This document shows, piece by piece, positions 24,209 to 29,944 of a stretch of DNA of 32,215 bases; position 1 is the first letter of the stretch; each line of letters begins with the position of its first letter. A model generated the notes under the pieces. That model searched no databases. It was not told the origin of the DNA and saw only the letters and a list, made by a program, of their open reading frames with translations. The DNA is taken from IMG/VR virus record IMGVR_UViG_3300005538_000223, positions 1-32,215 of that record; one strand, given 5' to 3'. The position numbers and the translations under genes were made by a program. Source of the stretch: a virus.

Positions 24209-24988
24209 ATGTGGTCGGATATAACGATTGTCGCGGCGATTGCGCTCTGCCAACTTTTTGTTACCGTCTACGCGGTCTGGGTGTCTGTGACTGACCACAA
24301 ATTAAAAATCGCCTTCATCATAGGGGTAGTTGGCGCTATCGGCGTAGTTCTGACGGTGTATGCGGCAATTCGCGCCGGAAGTACGCAGAAGTCGCTTCAA
24401 GCGCAGCTCGACAGGATTCAGCACAACACGGAGCAGCCGCAGCCACCGCCAGTCGTAAATTTTAACCCCCAGATAACCGTTCCGCCGACGCCTTCTCCGA
24501 AACAGCATACTCACGTTGAGTACGAGCCTCAGGTCGTCACCGCAGGGCATGGATTCCCTGACCTGACAATGCACCTGCAACCACAATTAGCTCCGACTGT
24601 GGTGTTCGCGTTTCGCAATTCTGGTGATTTTACGGTACAGCGCCCGTCCGATGCGGGCCTTGTCTTGCTAGTTCCTAACGAGAGAGCGAACTCTGTGTTC
24701 AAAGACCACCAGAAACAATTGAGGTTCTACGGGCCCGGCGGTTCATTGACCGCGCACTCCGTGACAGGTGGATACCACACGGGTCAAGGTGTGCCGCTAA
24801 CTGCGGACGATGTTGTGAAAATAAAAGCAGGCATACTGGCACTTTGTGGAATCGGCGCAATTAGGTGGTCGGATTCCACTGGAAAATACGAAACGCGTTT
24901 CGCTCAGTGCCTTCAAAGCGAACCAGACCACACCGGGTTGAACTGGCACATCATGCAAGAAGACAACGAAGAATACAGACTCAACTGA
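24209..24988 (+). CDS. Two-helix membrane protein, divergent cargo gene
   Basis: A 259-residue protein with no recognised family. Two membrane helices lie at about 5-27 (ITIVAAIALCQLFVTVYAVWVSV) and 33-54 (KIAFIIGVVGAIGVVLTVYAAI), joined by a short loop. A short coil (~58-72), a proline-rich spacer (76-98) and a strand-rich soluble domain (~105-259) follow. Start is ATG at 24209 with GAGG 9 bases upstream; the longer frame back to 24011 is arginine-rich and unconvincing. It is on the plus strand between the capsid and small terminase genes and meets the TerS stop tail to tail, so it is likely a cargo gene expressed from the prophage. A role in superinfection exclusion or other lysogen benefit is only a guess from position and membrane topology. 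Confidence 0.75.
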   Translation: MWSDITIVAAIALCQLFVTVYAVWVSVTDHKLKIAFIIGVVGAIGVVLTVYAAIRAGSTQKSLQAQLDRIQHNTEQPQPPPVVNFNPQITVPPTPSPKQHTHVEYEPQVVTAGHGFPDLTMHLQPQLAPTVVFAFRNSGDFTVQRPSDAGLVLLVPNERANSVFKDHQKQLRFYGPGGSLTAHSVTGGYHTGQGVPLTADDVVKIKAGILALCGIGAIRWSDSTGKYETRFAQCLQSEPDHTGLNWHIMQEDNEEYRLN

Positions 24989-24996
24989 CCCCGCTT

Positions 24997-25440
24997 CTAG
25001 TTCGGCAGCGATGCGTCTAAAGGTTCCGTGGAGCGTTGATCTGCCGTCTCTCGTGGGCGGCTCTTGTTGAGGAAATCCGATAACGAAGACTTCGGTGCGG
25101 CTGGCACTGAAACCTTGCTGCGCGACGCAGGCGTCAAGCCGAACTGCGCGTACAGCGTAATCATCTGACCACGGTCGGCAGCGAGAATAAGGCCACCCCT
25201 TTCGCGCAGCTTCAGCAGCACGAGAGTCTCGAAGGCGTGGCGGTCAGATTTCTTCGCGACTCCCGGTAGCAAATCTCGCTTCAATTCCTTCCACAGTTCT
25301 GCTTCGGCTTCTTCGAAGTGCTTAGGTGGTCCGCCGAGCGGCCTTCCGCCGTCAGGTTCGTTAGGTCTTTTTCGACTTGGGTTCGCGATGAAACTTCCAC
25401 GTGCATCTAGGATTGCGGTTGGCGTCCGATTTCTGCCCAT
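24997..25440 (-). CDS. terS: Terminase small subunit, P27-like
   Basis: A 147-residue protein resembling P27-family small terminases, which recognise the packaging site. It begins MGRNRTPTAILDARGSFIANPSRKRPNEPDGGRPLGGPPKHF, the usual basic, proline-rich N-terminus of this family (G-x-x-P-x-x-x-x-x-x-x-G-T). A helical domain follows (EEAEAELWKELKRDLLPGVAKKSDRHAFETLVLLKLRERG) with the W-x-x-hydrophobic pattern. It ends with a polar, Ser/Pro-rich tail. Start ATG at 25440 follows AGGAG; the 13 codons further upstream are rejected. TerL is separated from it by a cargo gene and the capsid gene. Confidence 0.85.
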   Translation of the reverse strand: MGRNRTPTAILDARGSFIANPSRKRPNEPDGGRPLGGPPKHFEEAEAELWKELKRDLLPGVAKKSDRHAFETLVLLKLRERGGLILAADRGQMITLYAQFGLTPASRSKVSVPAAPKSSLSDFLNKSRPRETADQRSTEPLDASLPN

Positions 25441-25507
25441 CTTGTTGGCTCCTGAACTTGTAACACCTGTGAAACACAAACATGAATATCGACTTTGTGT
25501 GTAAAAA

Positions 25508-25604
25508 CCGTGGCGGACGGCCTTCTACAAAAACGCCCTTGGAGATTCTGGTAGGCACGGGGTGCTGATTGAGGCACGCAGGTACTCCGCCACCACGGGG
25601 TGCT
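25508..25604. repeat. Direct and inverted repeats upstream of terS
   Basis: CACGGGGTGCT occurs at 25556-25566 and 25594-25604. Enclosing them is an inverted pair, CCGTGGCGGA (25508-25517) and TCCGCCACCACGG (25586-25598, one 2-base insertion). On the minus strand the second arm is followed by TTTTTA. The gap 25441-25612 has no convincing gene. It may hold a cos or pac site or a transcription stop. Confidence 0.4.
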
Positions 25605-25612
25605 ATTCCTGC

Positions 25613-25804
25613 TCACGAGTCCACGTCTCGCTTCGCATGCACAAATAGGAGTGGCTTTGCGCTCACGATGTCGGTTGTGGTTTCGTCACTCGGTTTCAGC
25701 GTCTCAACTGCTCGCTGAAATCCGTTGCGACGCGCTGCTGCGAGCTTGGCATCAGAGCGCGACTGACCACCTTTGCGGCCAGCGTCTACAGGATTCGTCG
25801 GCAT
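25613..25804 (-). CDS. Small basic protein, 63 residues
   Basis: Starts MPTNPVDAGRKGGQSRSDAKLAAARRNGF; the KGG-SRS-AKLAAARRN phrase recurs in small phage and bacterial proteins that I cannot name. It is basic at the N-terminus, so nucleic-acid binding is possible. The second half is unremarkable. AGGTG lies 4 bases before ATG, and motif copy g is just upstream. It precedes the packaging genes in transcription order. Function unknown. Confidence 0.65.
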   Translation of the reverse strand: MPTNPVDAGRKGGQSRSDAKLAAARRNGFQRAVETLKPSDETTTDIVSAKPLLFVHAKRDVDS

Positions 25805-25816
25805 AAGGCACCTACA

Positions 25817-25838
25817 ATACTCGGCTTCCTGTGACGGC
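25817..25838 (-). promoter_or_regulatory. Dispersed start-associated motif, copy g (63-residue gene)
   Basis: Minus-strand GCCGTCACA-GGAAGC-CGAGTAT, with GTCACA 31 bases before ATG. Upstream lies AAGCACG three times (25841-25847, 25855-25861, 25862-25868), two of them in tandem. Confidence 0.55.
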
Positions 25839-26077
25839 TTCGTGCTTGGCGTTTCGTGCTTCGTGCTTCGACTGGTACTTGTGGAAACAGCGGCACTGGC
25901 GAGCGCTCAGGCTGGCGCGTTGGCATGTGAACTCAGTCAGATAGGCGGGAATTACAACCACGCTGCCGTAGCGCGGCCAATCGTTAGGGTGCAGGTGTTC
26001 TGGTTGTTATGTGTGCGGTTGTTGTTGTCTTGCATTGCTCTACCGTTTTTGGGGTTTCGTAGTGCTCTATCGCCAGT
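25839..26077. other. Gap without a supported gene
   Basis: Only short open frames are present, for example a 46-residue arginine-rich minus-strand frame at 25786-25926 with no ribosome site. Besides the AAGCACG repeats I see no signal. It may be the leader of the packaging operon. Confidence 0.4.
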
Positions 26078-26293
26078 TCACTTTGCGGACGCGGCTTTAA
26101 TCTTGACTAGTAACTCTGCATCGCCGAGATGCGAGTCGGTGCCCATGACGGAATCTAGGTATCGAAACATCGCGACCTGCCCCTTGTCATTGAGGTCGCC
26201 GTTTGCATCGAAGCAATCGTCGGGTGCCTGTGCGATGAAGGTTTGTGCGAACGTTTCTGGATCAATAAATCCGACCTTCTTCTTAGCCGTCAT
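26078..26293 (-). CDS. Hypothetical protein, 71 residues
   Basis: Starts MTAKKKVGFIDPETFAQTFIAQAPDDCF; acidic centre (DANGDLNDKG) and a lysine-rich end. No recognised family. A very strong ribosome site (AAGGAGG) precedes the ATG, which overlaps the stop of the upstream gene (ATGA), so it is a real, coupled gene. It is the last of four coupled genes between the lysozyme gene and the packaging region; function unknown. Confidence 0.7.
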   Translation of the reverse strand: MTAKKKVGFIDPETFAQTFIAQAPDDCFDANGDLNDKGQVAMFRYLDSVMGTDSHLGDAELLVKIKAASAK

Positions 26294-26535
26294 TTCCCCT
26301 CCTTAGCGCCGCCTGCTTCATCGTCTTTGGATTTTACGATTCCCTTTGCCACTACATTGCGGCGCAGCCACTCGCGCACCGTTTGCTCTGCGTTCTCAAG
26401 GGCAGCGTCGAAGTTTTCCCAGCCCAGTTCGGTTTTATGCATCTTGTTGAAGGTGCCAATCGTTTTCTGTAGTTGTTCGATGACGCGCAAGGTGCTGTCT
26501 TCGAATGAATGGTCGGCTTGCTCTGAAGTTGTCAT
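26290..26535 (-). CDS. Hypothetical protein, 81 residues
   Basis: A helical, charged protein: MTTSEQADHSFEDSTLRVIEQLQKTIGTFNKMHKTELGWENFDAALENAEQTVREWL, then a lysine- and glycine-rich tail. A coiled-coil dimer is plausible. No family recognised. Start and stop both overlap neighbours by ATGA, which supports the frame. Confidence 0.7.
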   Translation of the reverse strand: MTTSEQADHSFEDSTLRVIEQLQKTIGTFNKMHKTELGWENFDAALENAEQTVREWLRRNVVAKGIVKSKDDEAGGAKEGK

Positions 26536-27209
26536 GCGTTGCCCGCTGCCGCTGTCGCGGCTTTCAGATTATGACGCCTAGCAAATTCCTTCTGAACGAT
26601 GCGAGACATCTTTGCGCGGTCTGCCGCGTGCCGCTCTGGAACAGCAGTATTCGTAGCTTGAATGAGCAACTCTAAAGCGCCGTCGCTGAGCGTTATAACG
26701 ATCTGTTCAGCTTCTTCGTCGGTTCGTGCCGTTACTAAAGACATCGCTTGAGCCTGTCGCTCTTCGGTCTCTGGTGGCGTAGGCGTCTCACGCACAGCCG
26801 CAACAAGTTCTTCGTGTGTAAGCGGTGACCACGGCATAGGCATCGCTTCTAGGTTCATCCGTACTTTTTCGAAGGCAGATACTTCCATTAGAGCGATAAC
26901 TTCGGCACCGCCAGCAATTCTCTGCTCGAAATCAGACGTTCCATTTTGCACATCTGTGAAGCCGACAAGACAGAACTCCTTTGTTGTCGAGTTGTGTAAT
27001 AACGCGACAGACTTTTGAGATACCAGCATCAGATTGAGCAGTCCCTTCGGTGAGCGAATCTCCAACCGAACGACCGCATCATTGGCCAGTTTTCTCACAT
27101 GATGCGCTGCTTTTTGCGCGTCAGTTGGTTCCGGTTTAGATGCCTTGCTTCTCAGGTAATCCATGTGACGCGCTTTTCTGTCTGCTTCGTATTTGCTGCG
27201 TCGGCTCAT
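26532..27209 (-). CDS. Hypothetical protein, 225 residues
   Basis: No recognised family. Residues 1-35 are basic (MSRRSKYEADRKARHMDYLR). A strand-rich middle (VVRLEIRSPKGLLNLMLVSQKSVALLHNSTTKEFCLVGF) is followed by acidic helices and an alanine-rich basic tail. Nothing suggests membrane location. The ATG at 27209 overlaps the upstream stop; the frame before it, up to 27254, is a shadow. Largest of the four coupled genes; possible late-phase accessory protein. Confidence 0.72.
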   Translation of the reverse strand: MSRRSKYEADRKARHMDYLRSKASKPEPTDAQKAAHHVRKLANDAVVRLEIRSPKGLLNLMLVSQKSVALLHNSTTKEFCLVGFTDVQNGTSDFEQRIAGGAEVIALMEVSAFEKVRMNLEAMPMPWSPLTHEELVAAVRETPTPPETEERQAQAMSLVTARTDEEAEQIVITLSDGALELLIQATNTAVPERHAADRAKMSRIVQKEFARRHNLKAATAAAGNA

Positions 27210-27508
27210 GCTTTGCTCGCTTTCGTTTTGGTCACCTTCACCACATCCAGCCAAGATGATTCGTCGGCATCTCCGCTTTTCGGGCCGATAGCCAACCCAG
27301 CGAACCGACCATCGTGAGTCTTGTGATATTTGACAGTGTAGGCGAGCGTGGAAGGTACTTTAGCGATTGAGTTATCAAGCCGATTTATGTTAGTTAGAGC
27401 ATTGAGCATCTCGTGCAGCTTAGTCCCGGTGAGGTCTCCCAGATATTCAGTGATTGTTTCCTGTCTGCTGGCGCGGTTGTCGAGTGCAGGTTTCGCTTTT
27501 GTTGTCAT
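27206..27508 (-). CDS. Hypothetical protein, 100 residues
   Basis: Starts MTTKAKPALDNRASRQETITEYLGDLTGTKLHEMLNALTNINRLD, then strands with KTHDGRFAGLAIGPKSG and a lysine-rich end. No recognised family. Start at 27508 is the second in-frame ATG-type start; the frame before it would run into the lysozyme-side gap and has no ribosome site. First of four overlapping genes after lysozyme. Confidence 0.65.
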   Translation of the reverse strand: MTTKAKPALDNRASRQETITEYLGDLTGTKLHEMLNALTNINRLDNSIAKVPSTLAYTVKYHKTHDGRFAGLAIGPKSGDADESSWLDVVKVTKTKASKA

Positions 27509-27555
27509 GCTTGGAAGCGTACTCGGCAGGGCGCTCCGCTCCAAGTTACGTTCGG

Positions 27556-27987
27556 TCAGGCTGCTTGGAACTCCTGAGTTTCAGCTTCCCGGCGTCGCAA
27601 CAATCCCGCCACAACCACCCCAGATGCGTGGTCCCAAAGGTCGAACTGCGACGCTGCCCCGGAATAATCACCGTGATTTAGCAATTTCAGCATGGTCGAA
27701 CCTGCGAAGGCAGTGCAGCCACAATTGAATGCAAAATCGACGAGCGCGTCGAACTCGGATTGGGTTATTGAAACCATCACGAGAGCGTTCACGCGATTTA
27801 CGGCGCTCTGAACATCGCGCAGCAGCAGTGCGTCTGCCTGAACGGGCGTAATCGTCAGACCTTCGAAAACATCAGGTCCAGTGTGCCCCCATCCGATTGT
27901 CCAGATTCCCCGAATGTCCTGATACGCGGTCAGCTTGCACGACTCGAAACTCTCAGTTAACGACAATCCGTTCTTGCTGTATTGCAT
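27556..27987 (-). CDS. Phage lysozyme (endolysin), GH24
   Basis: A 143-residue T4/lambdoid-type muramidase that cuts peptidoglycan at lysis. It carries LTESFESCKLTAYQDIRGIWTIGWGHTG: catalytic Glu15, Asp24 and Thr30, with the same spacing as the T4 lysozyme triad Glu11-Asp20-Thr26. The C-terminal lobe has the usual FDALVDFAFNCGCTAF and LWDHASGVVVAGLLRRREAE phrases. No signal-arrest anchor, so a holin is needed for release. The start could instead be GTG at 27993, which overlaps the upstream TGA and is better spaced from AAGGAAGG. Long upstream frame is a shadow. Confidence 0.93.
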   Translation of the reverse strand: MQYSKNGLSLTESFESCKLTAYQDIRGIWTIGWGHTGPDVFEGLTITPVQADALLLRDVQSAVNRVNALVMVSITQSEFDALVDFAFNCGCTAFAGSTMLKLLNHGDYSGAASQFDLWDHASGVVVAGLLRRREAETQEFQAA

Positions 27988-27989
27988 GT

Positions 27990-28286
27990 TCACTTTGCGC
28001 GACCTTCCTTCTTGATCTGCTCTGCCGTCATATCCAGTGCTCGAAGTTCTTCCAGCGAAAACGGTGCGCTGCGGGTCCGCCGCTCTGGTGGTAGTTGTTT
28101 CAGCCAGCCGTCGAGTTCGGTTAGCAGCGCGGAGTCGGCGCGGTTCGTCAGCAGAATGAAATCGAGACAGCATGCAGTGTCGCAAGAGTTCAGTTGCTGA
28201 ACTGTGGACATGATGCGCTCGTAGCGATGATCTGGCGGCGTCGGTGGGGCGGTCGGCGGTTGCACGCCGTAGACCTTGGGCGTCAT
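27990..28286 (-). CDS. Hypothetical protein between holin and lysozyme
   Basis: A 98-residue soluble protein: proline-rich start (MTPKVYGVQPPTAPPTPPDHR), central helix with two vicinal cysteines (SCDTACCLDFILL), and a helical lysine-rich end (EELRALDMTAEQIKKEGRAK). No membrane segment or lipobox, so it is not an obvious spanin. Overlaps the holin stop by ATGA and ends in GTGA/TGA overlap with lysozyme. A lysis accessory role is suggested by place only. Confidence 0.7.
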   Translation of the reverse strand: MTPKVYGVQPPTAPPTPPDHRYERIMSTVQQLNSCDTACCLDFILLTNRADSALLTELDGWLKQLPPERRTRSAPFSLEELRALDMTAEQIKKEGRAK

Positions 28287-28516
28287 GGTTTTTCTCTTTT
28301 CTCAGTGATTTTGTTCGCGGCATATCCGCTGAAGCCAGCCGTGACGAAAAGCGAAGGCCCGCTCAGGTCAGGCAGATGGTGCTGCGTGAAAACGATGTAG
28401 GAAATCCAAATCAATGTGGACGCGACAGTCGAACCAGCCAGCACGCGAGTTGCTGAGCCAGATCCATCTGCTTCGGAGAACGTCGATTTTAGGAATGCAA
28501 TGAAGCGCTCTTTCAT
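28283..28516 (-). CDS. Holin-like small membrane protein
   Basis: A 77-residue protein with an amphipathic N-terminus (MKERFIAFLKSTFSEADGSG), a hydrophobic helix at about 25-44 (VLAGSTVASTLIWISYIVF), a short loop, a second semi-hydrophobic helix (GPSLFVTAGFSGYAANKI) and a charged tail EKREKP. Two helices, charged tail and location upstream of lysozyme fit a class II-type holin. Start is ATG at 28516, overlapping the HNH stop, with AAGGA upstream. Confidence 0.75.
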   Translation of the reverse strand: MKERFIAFLKSTFSEADGSGSATRVLAGSTVASTLIWISYIVFTQHHLPDLSGPSLFVTAGFSGYAANKITEKREKP

Positions 28517-28899
28517 ACTCGTCCTTTTGCGAAGCCTGCTGTTCGCGCCGTGTGTGAATCGTGACAAGGCTTGCACCAGCCGATGAGATTGGTCACATCA
28601 TAGAAATCGCCGCCTTGCGCGAGCCAGATAACAGCGTCGATGACGTGGTGAACAACCTTCGCGGCTCTATGACCACATTCCTGACAGAGAATGTCGCGTC
28701 GCAAAACGAACGCTCTTGCCGTCTCCCAGCGCTTACACCGATAGAGAAGTCGGTGCTCATCATGCGCTCTGTTTTTGTCGAACTCTTTTCTGTATGCCTG
28801 CGCTAGCGTGTTGTTCGTATGTGCCGCGCAGTAGTGAGTTCCGTCCACGGCACGAGATGAACAGTCGCGGCAGATTTTCCCGGTTCCAGAACTCGGCAT
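28513..28899 (-). CDS. HNH endonuclease
   Basis: A 128-residue HNH nuclease. N-terminal zinc knuckle Cys10, Cys13, Cys24, His27 (KICRDCSSR, HYCAAH), then helices, then CQECGHRAAKVVHHVID with His84-His85, DVTNLIGWCKPCHDSH with Asn104 and His113/His116, and Zn ligands Cys72, Cys75, Cys109, Cys112. HNH proteins of HK97-like phages help the terminase cut cos sites, so a packaging role is likely, though here it lies next to the lysis genes, 3 kb from TerS. Start ATG 28899 overlaps the stop of the preceding gene (TGATG); TTG just before it is not needed. Confidence 0.92.
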   Translation of the reverse strand: MPSSGTGKICRDCSSRAVDGTHYCAAHTNNTLAQAYRKEFDKNRAHDEHRLLYRCKRWETARAFVLRRDILCQECGHRAAKVVHHVIDAVIWLAQGGDFYDVTNLIGWCKPCHDSHTARTAGFAKGRV

Positions 28900-29108
28900 C
28901 AAAATATCCGCTGAGTGTGACGACTCGGTTTAGGACGAGAGCCGTTTCGCCATATTCGGTTCATCTTGTGAACGGCCTTATCGCTGCGAAGCGAGCGCAA
29001 TGCGTCGGCCACATCGACGGCGGACCGTCCTGGCACCTGCGCCATAATCGACCAGAAATCAGCGGGACCTACGGAGAGCACTGCGATGATGCTGTCTTGA
29101 AGACTCAT
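28899..29108 (-). CDS. Small winged-helix-like protein
   Basis: A 69-residue protein: MSLQDSIIAVLSVGPADFWSIMAQVPGRSAVDVADALRSLRSDKAVHKMNRIWR. This is a three-helix winged-helix outline (helix, recognition helix, wing) seen in phage regulators, followed by a basic tail (SRPKPSRHTQRIF). Likely DNA-binding; target unknown. ATGA overlap with the upstream gene, TGATG overlap with HNH. Motif copy h covers its final codons. Confidence 0.65.
   Translation of the reverse strand: MSLQDSIIAVLSVGPADFWSIMAQVPGRSAVDVADALRSLRSDKAVHKMNRIWRNGSRPKPSRHTQRIF
28904..28924 (-). promoter_or_regulatory. Dispersed start-associated motif, copy h (HNH gene)
   Basis: Minus-strand GTCGTCACA-CTCAGC-GGATAT, in the last codons of the winged-helix-like gene, with GTCACA 22 bases before the HNH ATG, the same distance as copy c. 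It is read in a different frame from copy b, so protein constraint cannot explain the match. Confidence 0.6.
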
Positions 29109-29527
29109 TTCAGCCGCCAGACTTTGTTGCTATGAGCGTGATTGCTTTCGCGCTCTGAGTTCTTTAGGCATCCTGTCCACTCCCAATCTCCACCACGGAA
29201 GAGCGAACCTGCTGCGTTGCCGAGCGCGTCGGCCGGGAGACCGATGCTTTCGAGATAACGAGCGCTATCGTCTGCGGTTGAAGTACGGTCAGCGCGGCAC
29301 AGAGCCGCTTTCCGAACTGCGGCGCGGCACTCGTTGAGTAGTTCTTTCTTGGCATCAGCAGCTTGATTCATCCCAAATGACTTTCTATAGTCACCGTTTT
29401 GCCCGTTAAAGGCGTTTGGAGCGGCTGGTTTGATTAGCAAGGTACTCCGAGCCGCCTGAGCAGCTACCAGCTCAGCCTGCCTCATTAGCTCGATACCCTC
29501 TGCGAACGTTGGTTGTAGGCTGCTCAC
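29105..29527 (-). CDS. Hypothetical protein, 140 residues
   Basis: Starts MSSLQPTFAEGIELMRQAEL, helical first half (AAQAARSTLL; AADAKKELLNECRAAVRKAALCRADRT), then LFRGGDWEWTGCLKNSERESNHAHSNKVWRLK. The ending W-x-x-TG-x-x-x-NS-x-R-x-x-x-HA-x-x-x-x-VWRLK looks like a phrase I remember at the C-termini of phage DNA-binding proteins, but I cannot name the family. ATGA overlaps at both ends support the frame. Early-region regulator or replication accessory by position. Confidence 0.7.
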   Translation of the reverse strand: MSSLQPTFAEGIELMRQAELVAAQAARSTLLIKPAAPNAFNGQNGDYRKSFGMNQAADAKKELLNECRAAVRKAALCRADRTSTADDSARYLESIGLPADALGNAAGSLFRGGDWEWTGCLKNSERESNHAHSNKVWRLK

Positions 29528-29901
29528 TGTCTTTCTCCAATTTCAATTTGCGACATGGTCTTGTTGAATCTGACGGCGTCCCGAAGCTCTTTCACTTCCT
29601 TCACAAACGCAGCGCTCAGTCGCCACGACTCTCTGACCATCATTGCTGGTACAGGAGCGCCTAACGGTGTGCCGTCGGGCATCGGGAGCGCCTGACGCAC
29701 AAGATTCTCGCAGTGCTGTATCGTGATTCCGAATCGCGTAGCTTGCACGTTGAGAAAATCGCCGTAGCTCATTTCGCTTTGTTCGATGGCTCTCTCAAAG
29801 GCGGCTCTAGCATTCGTCAGCTTTGGTCTTTGCCGACGGCGCTCCATCCGTTCGCGCATCTCTGCCTGCTTCTGTTCCAGTCCTACTCTGTTTGCTCGCA
29901 T
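29524..29901 (-). CDS. Hypothetical protein, 125 residues
   Basis: Starts MRANRVGLEQKQAEMRERMERRRQRPKLTNARAAFERAIEQSEMSYGDFL, a strongly basic helix, then FGITIQHCENLVRQALPMPDGTPLGAPVPAMMVRESWRLSAAFVKEVKELRDAVRF. No recognised family; helical and basic, so nucleic-acid or protein binding is possible. Ribosome site GGAG 6 bases before ATG; stop overlaps next start. Confidence 0.7.
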   Translation of the reverse strand: MRANRVGLEQKQAEMRERMERRRQRPKLTNARAAFERAIEQSEMSYGDFLNVQATRFGITIQHCENLVRQALPMPDGTPLGAPVPAMMVRESWRLSAAFVKEVKELRDAVRFNKTMSQIEIGERQ

Positions 29902-29920
29902 TGCTCTGCTCCAGTTTTCT

Positions 29921-29935
29921 GTCCGCTTTGCGGAC
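29921..29935 (-). terminator. Hairpin after the DUF1376 gene
   Basis: GTCCGC and GCGGAC pair perfectly around a 3-base loop, 10 bases after the DUF1376 stop, in a 43-base gap. It is followed on the minus strand by AGAAAAC rather than a T-run, so a terminator role is uncertain. Confidence 0.35.
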
Positions 29936-29944
29936 GGTTAGTTG

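Noticed and set aside
25508-25604. Possible tRNA-like fold in the repeat region
   Set aside because: No cloverleaf with anticodon and T-arm sequences could be assembled; the pairing is one long imperfect stem.
25773-26306. Long plus-strand ORF of 177 residues
   Set aside because: It mostly overlaps the supported minus-strand 71-residue gene, has Ser/Cys-rich shadow composition and no ribosome site.
8195-28924. Reading the dispersed motif as an ordinary sigma-70 promoter
   Set aside because: The two conserved halves are only 6 bases apart, too close for -35 and -10 boxes, and in two copies the motif ends 4 bases before the start codon.
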